Part shown: positions 1 through 7,013 of the stretch, one piece after another
Layout of the letters: the number at the start of each line of letters is the position of its first letter
How positions within the stretch are numbered: the first letter of the stretch is position 1
Assembly (NCBI GenBank): GCA_963809175.1
Contig: CAWEIK010000001.1
Coordinates: forward strand, 1,116,001-1,180,000
DNA: 64,000 nucleotides
Origin: JACCTU01 sp963809175
GTDB lineage: Bacteria > Actinomycetota > Thermoleophilia > Gaiellales > Gaiellaceae
Direction: 5' to 3'
The notes under the pieces: model-generated
Told to the model about the DNA's origin: nothing
The model's input: the letters and a program-made list of their open reading frames with translations, nothing else
Databases searched by the model: none
Translations under genes and position numbers: made by a program

Positions 1-395
1 TGACGGGGCGTGAGCTGCGGGTGTGGCGCTGTGGCTGTGTCGTCGGGGCGCTCCTCGAACAGTCCGAAGACACCGACCACCCGTTCACCGTCCATCATCG
101 GCACCGAACTGATCTCCACAGCCACCCGCTCGCCGGTGGTCGAAACCAAAACGCCGGGCGCATCGGTGGCCGGGGAAGTGCCGAGCATCTTCCGTGTGAA
201 CAGCTCCCGGGCGCGACGGCTGTCCTCGGGCGCGACGACGGAGGTGAACTGACGCCCGCGAACGTCGCCGACAACACGCTCGGCAGCCGCATTGATCCAG
301 CGGACGACTCCCGTCGTGTCGAGTACGTAGCTCGGGACGCCGACGCGGTCCAGAGCCTGCTCAACGTCCCCGCCGATTGACAGGCCGGTGGCCAT
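1..395 (-). CDS. PAS-domain sensor/regulator, N-terminal part (runs off the left edge)
   Basis: The frame is open from ATG at 395 to the window edge (131 codons) without a stop. Residues from about 10 to 115 read as a PAS fold: an opening alpha segment, the VLDTTGVVRWINAAAERVVG motif typical of the PAS core, then a conserved V-x-V-E-I-S-S-V-P-M strand with a G-E-R-V-V-G-V-F-G-L turn. PAS domains sense redox state, light or small ligands. The C-terminal output module (often a LuxR HTH, kinase or cyclase) lies outside the window, so the role is unknown. In-frame GTG codons lie up to 12 codons upstream of the ATG. It is divergent from the secreted protein gene at 645, with an inverted-repeat-rich spacer between them. 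Confident on the PAS fold, not on function. Confidence 0.75.
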   Translation of the reverse strand, partial: MATGLSIGGDVEQALDRVGVPSYVLDTTGVVRWINAAAERVVGDVRGRQFTSVVAPEDSRRARELFTRKMLGTSPATDAPGVLVSTTGERVAVEISSVPMMDGERVVGVFGLFEERPDDTATAPHPQLTPR

Positions 396-520
396 CAGGG
401 AAGTGTGGCTGATCCGCACGCCGAGCGTCACATCGATTTGCCGCGGTAGTTGACGACGCCGAAGTACTTGGCGCTCGCGATCGTCCCGTAGTGGACGCCG
501 ATGTCGCAGCCGGTCGGTTC

Positions 521-582
521 CGTTCTCGCAGGAGAACGCGGTTGACCCAACTGGGTCCAGCGGCATAGCGGTTTTGCTATGC
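521..582. promoter_or_regulatory. Three consecutive perfect inverted repeats upstream of a secreted-protein gene
   Basis: Three perfect dyads follow one another. The first has arms CGTTCTC (521-527) and GAGAACG (532-538). The second has arms GACCCA (544-549) and TGGGTC (552-557). The third has arms GCATAGC (563-569) and GCTATGC (576-582). They sit 60-120 nt before the ATG at 645, in the divergent spacer with the PAS gene. They could be stacked operators or hairpins of an RNA leader. I recognise no known riboswitch consensus. Confidence 0.5.
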
Positions 583-644
583 ACAATCCCTCTCGAACCG
601 GACGACATTGGATCGACCGGGAACCGTCACAGAGAGGACTTTCA

Positions 645-1199
645 ATGAAGAAGTACATCGTCACGATTGGCGCACTGGTCGCGCTCGTAGTTCCGACAGC
701 CGCCATGGCCGCCAGCACCGACGCCAACGGCGTCGTCACCGTCTCCAAGGGCGAGATCATGGCCCAGTTCCCCGGCATGAACGAGAAGGCATTCCAGACG
801 ATCGCCATGCCCGACGGCCAGTCGCTCACCGGCTCCAACGTGTTCACCGCGACGACCACCACCGGCGTGGGCTGCTCGGACGGCACCATCCAGAACCACG
901 TCCGCAGCACGCACATCACCAGCCCGATCGCGCTCACCGAGATCTACAACCGCTCGGCCGACAAGGTCACCGGCTGGAACCTCGGTGCCAAGGGCCCGAG
1001 CGTCATCACCGAGTCCAACACGTACGGCACCGCGGCGTCGGGCCGCTTCCCGAACTACGCCACCATCTGCGCCGGACACGGCAGCGTGACGAACTACATC
1101 GCCACCCTCGCGCAGAGCCACAGCGACGTGACCACGTTCAACTTCAACGGCACGCCCGTCAGCATCGTGGTCACCCCGTACGTGGCCCCCACCGTCTGA
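645..1199 (+). CDS. Secreted protein of unknown function
   Basis: 184 residues. The start is ATG 645, preceded by the Shine-Dalgarno AGAGAGGA at 631-638; the upstream in-frame start at 579 lacks one. The N-terminus is a clear Sec signal peptide: MKK, a hydrophobic stretch to about residue 18, then an A-M-A cleavage site near residue 22. The mature part is Thr/Ser/Asn-rich with only two cysteines (GCSDG and TICAGHG), which may pair. No family is recognised. It is monocistronic: a strong hairpin follows at 1243-1278. The long leader with three inverted repeats suggests it is specifically regulated. It could be an envelope or extracellular-matrix protein, but that is a guess. Confidence 0.8.
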   Translation: MKKYIVTIGALVALVVPTAAMAASTDANGVVTVSKGEIMAQFPGMNEKAFQTIAMPDGQSLTGSNVFTATTTTGVGCSDGTIQNHVRSTHITSPIALTEIYNRSADKVTGWNLGAKGPSVITESNTYGTAASGRFPNYATICAGHGSVTNYIATLAQSHSDVTTFNFNGTPVSIVVTPYVAPTV

Positions 1200-1242
1200 T
1201 CCACCGCACCACGAACCAACCCTTCGGCCACTAGTTGCAATC

Positions 1243-1278
1243 AGGAGAGAGCCCGGCTTGCGGCCCGGGCTCTCTCCT
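1243..1278 (+). terminator. Strong stem-loop terminator
   Basis: A perfect 14-bp stem (1243-1256 pairing with 1265-1278) and an 8-nt loop lie 43 nt after the stop of the secreted-protein gene. There is no T-run, as is usual for high-GC actinobacterial terminators. Confidence 0.75.
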
Positions 1279-1313
1279 CTACCAAGCGCGTCCTAGCAGC
1301 TTCCTAACTGGAG

Positions 1314-1516
1314 CTACCCGGCGAATGCAGCGTCCATCTGCGCGATCTCCTGCGCGATCTGCCAGCCACCCCGGACCGCCTCGAACTGGTGCGAGTGGCA
1401 GCGCAACAAGGTCTTGGTGTCGCGTGTCCCATCCAGACCCGGACCCGTTCCGCGTCCGCGTCCGTGGCTTTGATCATCGCCGAGTCGAAGACGTGGCGGA
1501 GGGAGTGGCAATCGAG
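1314..1516 (-). pseudogene. Decayed C-terminal fragment of a tyrosine (phage-type) integrase
   Basis: On the minus strand this encodes the box II signature HSLRHVF followed by a V-x-V-W-M-G-H-A-T motif, the Arg-His...Gly-His pattern of tyrosine recombinases. The frame then breaks, and the continuation (T-K-T-L-L-R-C-H-S-H) shows a Cys where the catalytic Tyr is expected. The N-terminal and core-binding domains are absent. It lies directly 3-prime of tRNA-Val, the classical attachment position for integrases using tRNA genes. It is the relic of an integrated element, no longer functional. No matching attachment repeat was seen in the window. Confidence 0.7.
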
Positions 1517-1571
1517 GTTCGGCCGCTCCGCTCCTCTGTCTCGCCGTTGATCCCTCCAGGCCCTTTCCGAG

Positions 1572-1644
1572 TGGGCGGTACCGGGCTCGAACCAGTGACC
1601 TCCTGCGTGTAAAGCAGGCGCTCTACCAACTGAGCTAACCGCCC
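1572..1644 (-). tRNA. tRNA-Val (anticodon TAC)
   Basis: A 73-nt cloverleaf: acceptor GGGCGGT pairing with the 3-prime ACCGCCC, the D-arm TAGCTCAGTTGGTAGAGC, anticodon loop TTTACAC (anticodon TAC), the T-loop GTTCGAGCC and discriminator A. CCA is not encoded. An integrase relic lies immediately downstream. Confidence 0.95.
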
Positions 1645-1659
1645 GTCGCAGTCTGCCAC

Positions 1660-1689
1660 TTGACACGTATCGACGATCTTCGATACATT
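1660..1689 (+). promoter_or_regulatory. ars promoter with overlapping ArsR-type operator (leaderless)
   Basis: The -35 box is TTGACA (1660-1665). The -10 box is TACATT (1684-1689) at an 18-bp spacing, ending 7 nt before the arsR ATG at 1697. A perfect dyad, GTATCGA (1667-1673) and TCGATAC (1680-1686), fills the spacer and touches the -10, the usual place for ArsR/SmtB repressor binding. The transcript should begin at or next to the ATG, so arsR mRNA is probably leaderless. Confidence 0.75.
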
Positions 1690-1696
1690 GCGCTCG

Positions 1697-2035
1697 ATGG
1701 AAGCGCTCGCGATCGCTTGCTGCGCACCCCTCGCGGCGCCGCTGCTCTCGGACGAGGAAACCGACGCCACGGCGGAGCTCTTCCGCGCGCTCGGCGACCC
1801 GGCTCGGGTGCGGATCATGAACGTGCTCGCGACGAACGACGGGCCGGTCTGCGTGTGCAACCTCGTCGCGCCGCTCGGGCTTTCGCAGCCGACGGTTTCG
1901 CACCACATGAAGAAGCTGCTCGAGGTCGGCCTCGTCGACCGGGAGCAGCGCGGGAAGTGGGCGTACTTCTCGTTGAAGCCGGAAGCCGCGCGCAAGCTCG
2001 CGGCCGTCGCCGATCTGAAGGGAGTGTGCTGCTGA
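1697..2035 (+). CDS. arsR: ArsR/SmtB-family metalloregulator (arsenite-responsive repressor)
   Basis: 112 residues with a winged helix-turn-helix. The fold opens at the A-L-G-D-P-A-R-V-R-I motif (31-40). The metal-binding VCVCNLV segment (Cys52, Cys54) lies on the first recognition-region helix, and the DNA-reading helix is LSQPTVSHHMKKL (62-74). Additional Cys pairs at 8-9 and 111-112 could supply the third ligand. ATG 1697 is preferred over TTG 1688 because the -10 box ends at 1689. The dyad over the promoter is its likely operator, giving autoregulated, arsenite-induced expression of arsR-arsM-arsC. It overlaps arsM by one base (TGATG). Confidence 0.9.
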   Translation: MEALAIACCAPLAAPLLSDEETDATAELFRALGDPARVRIMNVLATNDGPVCVCNLVAPLGLSQPTVSHHMKKLLEVGLVDREQRGKWAYFSLKPEAARKLAAVADLKGVCC

Positions 2036-2811
2036 TGACCACGACGACGAGCGCCGAGAACCTGCGCGAGGAGGTTCGGCAGCGGTACGCGCTCGCAGCG
2101 GTCGCCGCCGACGCAGGAGGGTGTGGCTGCGCGTCCGACGGAGGCTGCTGCGGGAACGTGGCCTGCGACGGCGACGACGGAACGTTCGGCAGCACGCTCT
2201 ACTCGGAGCAGGAGCGCAACGATCTTCCGAGCGCCGCAACGCTCGCCTCGCTCGGCTGCGGGAACCCGACGGCGGTCGCCGAGCTCCGCGACGGCGAGAC
2301 CGTCCTGGACCTCGGCTCGGGCGGCGGCATCGACGTGCTCCTCTCCGCGCGGCGCGTCGGCGAGAGCGGGCTCGCGTACGGGCTCGACATGACCGACGAG
2401 ATGCTCGCGCTCGCGCAACGCAACGCCGCGGATGCGGGCGTCCGCAACGCGATCTTCCTGAAGGGCGTGATCGAGGAGATCCCGCTGCCGGCCGAGTCCG
2501 TCGACGTCGTGATCTCGAACTGCGTGATCAACCTCTCGACCGACAAGCCCGCCGTGCTGACCGAGATCGCACGCGTGCTCAAGCCGGGCGGACGGATCGG
2601 GATCAGCGACGTCGTCGCCGAGGACCGGCTGACCGAGCTCGAGCGCGCGGAGCGGGGGAGCTACGTGGGCTGCATCGCCGGAGCGCTCTCGAAGTCCGAG
2701 TACGAGGCAGGGCTCGAGGCGGCGGGCTTCCGCGACGTCTCGGTCGAGTTCACGCACTCCGTCGCCGACGGGATGCACGGCGCGATCGTCAAGGGCGTCA
2801 AGTCGCGTTGA
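2035..2811 (+). CDS. arsM: Arsenite S-adenosylmethionine methyltransferase
   Basis: 258 residues. ArsM methylates As(III) stepwise to mono-, di- and trimethylarsenicals using SAM and thiols. The class I Rossmann SAM site is visible as V-L-D-L-G-S-G-G-G-I-D (about 88-98). A Cys-rich N-terminus carries C-x-C...CC motifs (about 29-45), followed by LGCGNP, SNCVINLS and GCIAGAL segments that place the conserved arsenic-ligand cysteines. The C-terminal V-L-K-P-G-G-R motif is typical of the family. It overlaps arsR and arsC and is thus translationally coupled. No arsB or acr3 efflux gene accompanies it, so detoxification appears to rely on methylation. Confidence 0.92.
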   Translation: MTTTTSAENLREEVRQRYALAAVAADAGGCGCASDGGCCGNVACDGDDGTFGSTLYSEQERNDLPSAATLASLGCGNPTAVAELRDGETVLDLGSGGGIDVLLSARRVGESGLAYGLDMTDEMLALAQRNAADAGVRNAIFLKGVIEEIPLPAESVDVVISNCVINLSTDKPAVLTEIARVLKPGGRIGISDVVAEDRLTELERAERGSYVGCIAGALSKSEYEAGLEAAGFRDVSVEFTHSVADGMHGAIVKGVKSR

Positions 2812-3191
2812 ACGTCCTGTTCGTCTGCGTCGGCAACCAGGGCCGTTCGGTGATGGCCGAGCGGCTGTTCCGGCAGGCGGTGGGCGAACGGCATGCGGCG
2901 CGGTCGGCGGGCAGCGCGCCCGGTTCGGCGACGCACCCGCAGGTGCTCGAGGCGCTCGAGGAGCTCGACGTCGACGCTTCCGACCACGTGCCCGCGAAGC
3001 TCGACGACGAGCGGATCGACTGGGCGGACGTGATCGTCGCGACGTGCGACGACGCGTGCCCCGTCGTCCCGGGCAAGCGCTACGTCAGCTGGCAGATCGA
3101 GGACCCTGCGGGGCGGCCGTTGCCGGATGTCCGCCGGATCCGAGACGAGATCGCCGGCCGGGTGGACGACTTGGCCGCCGAGCTCGGCTAG
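2808..3191 (+). CDS. arsC: Thioredoxin-type arsenate reductase (low-MW phosphatase fold)
   Basis: 127 residues, starting at TTG 2808 (4-bp TTGA overlap with the arsM stop; no better start exists). The catalytic loop is CVGNQGRS (Cys7, Arg13), the C-X5-R of low-molecular-weight phosphatases and arsenate reductases. Cys80 and Cys84 (T-C-D-D-A-C-P) match the relay cysteines of the thioredoxin-linked ArsC class, and the D-P motif near 100 supplies the general acid. It reduces As(V) to As(III), the substrate of the upstream ArsM. The second cysteine usual in the P-loop (CxGNxCRS) is Gly here. A protein tyrosine phosphatase is the alternative, but context favours ArsC. Confidence 0.88.
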   Translation: MNVLFVCVGNQGRSVMAERLFRQAVGERHAARSAGSAPGSATHPQVLEALEELDVDASDHVPAKLDDERIDWADVIVATCDDACPVVPGKRYVSWQIEDPAGRPLPDVRRIRDEIAGRVDDLAAELG

Positions 3192-3679
3192 CTCACCTCT
3201 CGCAGGCGGTGCGTGTCGACGTCGTAGACAAACCCGCGCACGCGGTCGCGGTGCGGCAGGAACACCGAGCGCTGAACACGGAGGATCGACTGGCGCACAG
3301 CGGCGTCGAGGTCGCTGAAAGACTCGATCGCGAACGCCGGGGCCTCGCCGGTGTCCGCCTGGAGCTCCGCGCGGAAGCCATCGTCGGTGAGCCTCTGCAT
3401 TCCGCAGTCGGTGTGGTGGATCAGCATGACCTCGCGCGTCCCGAGAAGCCGCTGCGAGATCGCGAGCGAGCGGATCATGTCGTCGGTGATGACCCCGCCG
3501 GCGTTCCGCAGCACGTGGGCGTCGCCTTCCTCGAGGCCGAGTGCGTCGAACACGTTCAGGCGCGAGTCCATGCACGTGACGATCGCGAGAGCGCGCGCCG
3601 GGTGAAGATCGACGTGCTGGTCCGCGAGCGAATCCGCGTATAAGCGGTTGTTCGCGAGCAGCTCGTCGGCGACGCTCAT
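3188..3679 (-). CDS. Beta-class carbonic anhydrase
   Basis: 163 residues, interconverting CO2 and bicarbonate. The zinc ligands are visible: Cys36 in TCMDSRL (with the Asp38-Arg40 dyad), then His89 and Cys92 in HHTDCGM. The compact length and motif spacing match the small mycobacterial Rv1284-type beta-anhydrases. ATG 3679 is chosen; the long upstream extension to 3778 is non-homologous in look. A TAGGCT -10 box at 3688-3693 lies 8 nt before the ATG, suggesting leaderless or near-leaderless transcription. The stop overlaps the arsC stop convergently. Confidence 0.92.
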   Translation of the reverse strand: MSVADELLANNRLYADSLADQHVDLHPARALAIVTCMDSRLNVFDALGLEEGDAHVLRNAGGVITDDMIRSLAISQRLLGTREVMLIHHTDCGMQRLTDDGFRAELQADTGEAPAFAIESFSDLDAAVRQSILRVQRSVFLPHRDRVRGFVYDVDTHRLREVS

Positions 3680-3751
3680 GCGCCAAGAGCCTAGGCGAGC
3701 GGCTCCGATGCTCGCGGATCGTCCGACGTGGCGTGAGATACTCCGCTCACG

Positions 3752-4186
3752 TTGACCGCGCTGCGCGCCTGGATGCATTGGGGAGTCTGGGTGTTCGCAC
3801 TGGGTGGCGCCCTGTGGGTCCTCAAGGTGGCCGTCATCACGCTCAACGACTTGCTCGGCCGCGATCCTGACGCGATGCCGGTCCCCGTGCTCTACCTCTC
3901 GGCCGTCTCGTTCATGGTCATCGGCGCCACGGCCGTCGGCATCGCGCTGCTCCGTCGCTTTCCTGTGTGGGCACAGCTGCTCGGTGCGCTCGCCGCTGTC
4001 GTGGCGCTTTTCCTGCTCTACACGATCCTCGACGAGATTCTCAAGTCTTCGTTCGAAGGCGTGGGGCCAACGTGGCTGTACGAGGAGCTCGGCATCCTCG
4101 CAACAGGTTCCATCTGCTTCGCCGGCGGCGTGCTGCTCGCTCGGACGATCAGCCGGGACCGTCTCCGCACGTCTCCATCGGTCTAG
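3752..4186 (+). CDS. Four-helix integral membrane protein of unknown function
   Basis: 144 residues with four predicted transmembrane segments (about 12-32, 46-66, 75-95, 113-133) and short loops; the C-terminus is basic. TTG 3752 is the first start, and ATG 3773 (MHWGVW) is an equally good alternative. An inverted repeat, CGTGAG (3732-3737) and CTCACG (3746-3751), lies just before the gene and may be its operator. No family is recognised. The gene stands alone between carbonic anhydrase (divergent) and a tRNA on the opposite strand. Confidence 0.7.
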   Translation: MTALRAWMHWGVWVFALGGALWVLKVAVITLNDLLGRDPDAMPVPVLYLSAVSFMVIGATAVGIALLRRFPVWAQLLGALAAVVALFLLYTILDEILKSSFEGVGPTWLYEELGILATGSICFAGGVLLARTISRDRLRTSPSV

Positions 4187-4193
4187 TCGCGAA

Positions 4194-4266
4194 TGCCCCC
4201 AGCGGGATTCGAACCCGCGCGACGGCCTTGAAAGGGCCGCGACCTGGACCGCTAGTCGATGGGGGC
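4194..4266 (-). tRNA. tRNA-Glu (anticodon TTC)
   Basis: A 73-nt cloverleaf with acceptor GCCCCCA pairing with TGGGGGC, anticodon loop CTTTCAA (anticodon TTC), T-loop GTTCGAATC and discriminator A. CCA is not encoded. Confidence 0.95.
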
Positions 4267-4295
4267 CGGGTAGAGCCAGGATAGCCTTGCCACTA

Positions 4296-4368
4296 GGGCC
4301 GGTAGCTCAGCTGGTAGAGCAGGGGACTTTTAATCCCAAGGTCGCAGGTTCGAGACCTGCCCGGCCCA
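4296..4368 (+). tRNA. tRNA-Lys (anticodon TTT)
   Basis: A 73-nt cloverleaf with acceptor GGGCCGG, D-arm TAGCTCAGCTGGTAGAGC, anticodon loop CTTTTAA (anticodon TTT), T-loop GTTCGAGAC and discriminator A. CCA is not encoded. Confidence 0.95.
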
Positions 4369-4449
4369 TCCCGCATTTCCTTACAGAACTCGCAGCAACT
4401 TCTTGCCGTGTGCTGACGTTCCAGTCTGTGCCAAGGCAAGGGGGAACTC

Positions 4450-5563
4450 ATGACCAGGAACTCAACGCGGCGCGGTGCTCTCCTGAGCGCGCTCGCCGCG
4501 TCGGCGCTCACCGCACTCGCGGTCGCCGGAGGTGGAGTCGCGGGTCCGTCCCACACACTCGTCGCTCCCAAGAACGAGTCGAGACCGACGATCTCCGGCA
4601 CGCGCCGGGTCGGCGAGACGCTCACTGCGAATCCCGGCACGTGGAGCGGGACGCTGCCGATCACGTACAGCTACCAGTGGGTTCGCTGCAATGCGCAGAT
4701 GGCCAACTGCACGAACCGCTCCACTGGGCGGACCTACCGGTTGGGTGACAGCGACCTCGGTCGCCGTATGCTCGTCGTCGTCACGGCGCGCAACTCCGAC
4801 GGCGCCGGCCAGGCGTCGGTGAACACCGGCACGATCGGGCGACGCTCCACGTCGCCTCAGAACACGTCGATCCCGACGATCTCCGGGACGCTGCGGGAGA
4901 ACGAGACGCTGACCGCGAGCCCGGGCGTCTGGACGGGCACGGAGCCGATCTCCTACGCGTACCAGTGGCAGCGCTGTGACGCCAACGGCGGCAACTGCGG
5001 GAGCGTCACCGGGGCCACGAGCCGGACGTACGTGGTGACCGCCGCCGACGTGAGCCGTTCGGTGCGAGTGATCGTCACCGCGAGAAACGCGGGCGGCGCG
5101 CGCGCCGCAACGTCCGCTCCGACGGGTGTCGCCCAGCCGGGCGGGCCGGCGGGGCAGATCAGGCTGCCGAACGGAAAGATCTCGATTCCCGATCGAGAGC
5201 ATGGCGCTGCCCGCGAGGCTCGTGATCGACGAGGTCGTGTTCTCGCCGAATCCGGTGCGCTCGCGCGCTTCGACGATCACCGCCCGCGTGCACGTCGCCG
5301 ACACGCGGAACTACGTCGTCCGCGGCGCGCTCGTCTACATGCGGTCGCTCCCGCTGCTGACGACCACGCCCCCGGAAGCCGCGACGGGGATGGACGGATA
5401 CGTCACGTTCCGCATGCGTGCCCGGGCGCCGCGGGCCGGACTGATCTTCCCGCTCCGCACCGGCGTGAACGTGCAGTTCTACGTCCAGGCGAGAAAGGCA
5501 GGGGAGCGCCTCAACTACGGCGTCACCGCGACGCGTCTGGTCCAGGTCCGCACAGCGGGCTGA
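4450..5563 (+). CDS. Secreted protein with two tandem Ig-like repeats (single frameshift)
   Basis: About 370 residues once one extra base is removed. ATG 4450 follows a G-rich ribosome site. A signal peptide with an alanine-rich core (about 10-31) is followed by two repeats of about 95 residues. Each opens with P-T-I-S-G-T-x-R and contains a T-x-x-P-G-x-W-x-G-T-x-P-I-x-Y-x-Y-Q-W-x-R-C segment, the Ig-like repeat common in actinobacterial surface proteins; each carries a probable Cys pair. A second beta-rich domain (VIDEVVFSPNPVRSR onward) ends at TGA 5563. The frame shifts by +1 at the CCC run at 5188-5190, after which the next frame continues sensibly. Likely cell-surface or extracellular; partner unknown. 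Confidence 0.75.
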
Positions 5564-5580
5564 AACGCCACAATGCGCGG

Positions 5581-6675
5581 GTGACGTTTTCCCGCGAACA
5601 GGTCGAGCGGGGCCGGAGCTACCACCGGCCCCGCTATCTGACCGAGCTCGCCGACTTCGTGCTCGGGGTCGGCGTGCTCGCCCTGCTCGCCTTCACGGGC
5701 CTGGGCGACGCGCTGCTTCCGGACTGGAGCTGGTGGGCGCAGGCACTGGTCTATCCCACGATCGTGCTCGCGCTCCTGACGCTCGTGCGACTTCCGATCT
5801 CGTACTGGCGCGACTACGTGCGCGAGCGCCGGTGGGGGCTCTCGACCCAGTCCCTCGGGAGCTGGCTCGTGGACGTCGCGAAGGGGTTCGCGGTCTCCGC
5901 CCTGCTCGCCACCATCCTCCTGTTCGGGCTCGTCGCGCTTGCGCGCTGGACCGACGCGTGGCCGCTCGTCGCCGCACCGCTCGTCGCGGTCTTCGTCGTC
6001 TTCTTCACGTTCGTCGCTCCGGTCGTGCTCGAGCCGATCTTCAACAAGTTCAAGCCGCTCGAGGACCAGGAGCTCGCGGCCGACCTGCGCGGGCTCTCCG
6101 AGCGGGTCGGCGTGCCGATCCGCGACGTGCTCGTCGCCGATGCGAGCCGGCGGACGACGAAGTCGAACGCGTACGTGTCGGGTTTCGGCGCAACGCGGCG
6201 CGTCGTCCTGTACGACACGCTGCTCGAGCAGATGAAGCCTGCGGAGATCCGGGCCGTGCTCGCGCACGAGCTCGCGCATCGCAAGCACGGCGACGTGGCC
6301 AGGCTCTCGGGGATCCTGGTCCTCGCCGGGGTCGGGCTCGTCGCGTTGCTCTGGGCGGTCCTCGGCGAGGACGCCGCAGACCCGAGGAACATCCCGCTGG
6401 CGATGCTCGTGGTCATGCTGGCCACGCCGGTGGTGTTCGCAGGGATCGCGGCGTACGCGCGCCGCGCGGAATACCGGGCCGACCGGTTCGCGCTGGACGC
6501 CACCCGCGACCTCGGTGCCCTCGAGGGGGCGTTCACGGGCCTCGTGGACGCGAACGTCGCAGACCTCGACCCCCCTCGCGTCGTCTACTACCTCAAGTAC
6601 ACCCATCCGACCGTCCCCGAGCGTCTCGACGCGCTTCGCCGGACGGCACGGGACGAAGGATTGGAGGCGGCATGA
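5581..6675 (+). CDS. M48-family membrane metalloprotease (Ste24/CAAX-protease type)
   Basis: 364 residues. GTG 5581 starts the protein; a CACAAT box ends 6 nt upstream. Four or five transmembrane helices (about 24-45, 52-72, 98-118, 124-147 and 247-267) surround the zinc site HELAH (229-233). The third ligand Glu297 lies in A-E-Y-R-A-D-R-F-A-L-D. The layout matches the Ste24p/YhfN-like M48 peptidases that degrade or process membrane-associated proteins. It overlaps the next gene by ATGA and starts a plus-strand run to 13.1 kb. In the raw sequence its frame is open upstream through the frameshifted Ig-like gene, which is an artefact. Confidence 0.9.
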   Translation: MTFSREQVERGRSYHRPRYLTELADFVLGVGVLALLAFTGLGDALLPDWSWWAQALVYPTIVLALLTLVRLPISYWRDYVRERRWGLSTQSLGSWLVDVAKGFAVSALLATILLFGLVALARWTDAWPLVAAPLVAVFVVFFTFVAPVVLEPIFNKFKPLEDQELAADLRGLSERVGVPIRDVLVADASRRTTKSNAYVSGFGATRRVVLYDTLLEQMKPAEIRAVLAHELAHRKHGDVARLSGILVLAGVGLVALLWAVLGEDAADPRNIPLAMLVVMLATPVVFAGIAAYARRAEYRADRFALDATRDLGALEGAFTGLVDANVADLDPPRVVYYLKYTHPTVPERLDALRRTARDEGLEAA

Positions 6676-7013
6676 GCGAGCTGTTCGGCCGGTCGGAGCC
6701 CCGGGTCGGGGATCTCTCCAAGCACGATGCGCTGCTGCTCGAGGAGAGCATTGCCCCCTTGCTCGCCAAGGCAGTGGGCGTGTCGTGGTACGACGAGCCG
6801 GGCCGGGAGGCCGACCTCGCCACTGCGCGACTCTGCCTGCTGCGTCGGGCGCGCGCGGGAGCGGGGGCGAGTCAGGAGGCCGGTGACGACGCGGTGCGGC
6901 TCGTCCTCACCGAGGCCGATTCGGAGGCGGTCGTCTGGCTGCTCTCCCGGGCGATCTCGTACCTGGACGAGCAAGGCTTTCCCGATCTCGTGCCGGGGGC
7001 CCGGCCCGAGTAG
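6672..7013 (+). CDS. Conserved-looking small soluble protein, unknown function
   Basis: 113 residues, acidic and alpha-helical in composition. Its ATG overlaps the protease stop (ATGA), and its TAG shares a base with the GTG of the CDF exporter, so it is translationally coupled on both sides. There is no signal peptide, transmembrane helix or cysteine-rich motif. The segment D-A-V-R-L-V-L-T-E-A-D-S-E-A-V-V-W-L-L-S-R-A suggests a small helical domain. No family is recognised. Its position suggests a link to membrane proteostasis or metal export, but this is weak. Confidence 0.75.
   Translation: MSELFGRSEPRVGDLSKHDALLLEESIAPLLAKAVGVSWYDEPGREADLATARLCLLRRARAGAGASQEAGDDAVRLVLTEADSEAVVWLLSRAISYLDEQGFPDLVPGARPE

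Noticed and set aside
4450..6675. A single 741-residue protein joining the Ig-like domains to the M48 protease
   Set aside because: The join exists only because a +1 error moves the Ig-like gene into the protease frame; the Ig-like gene has its own end at 5563 and the protease its own GTG at 5581.
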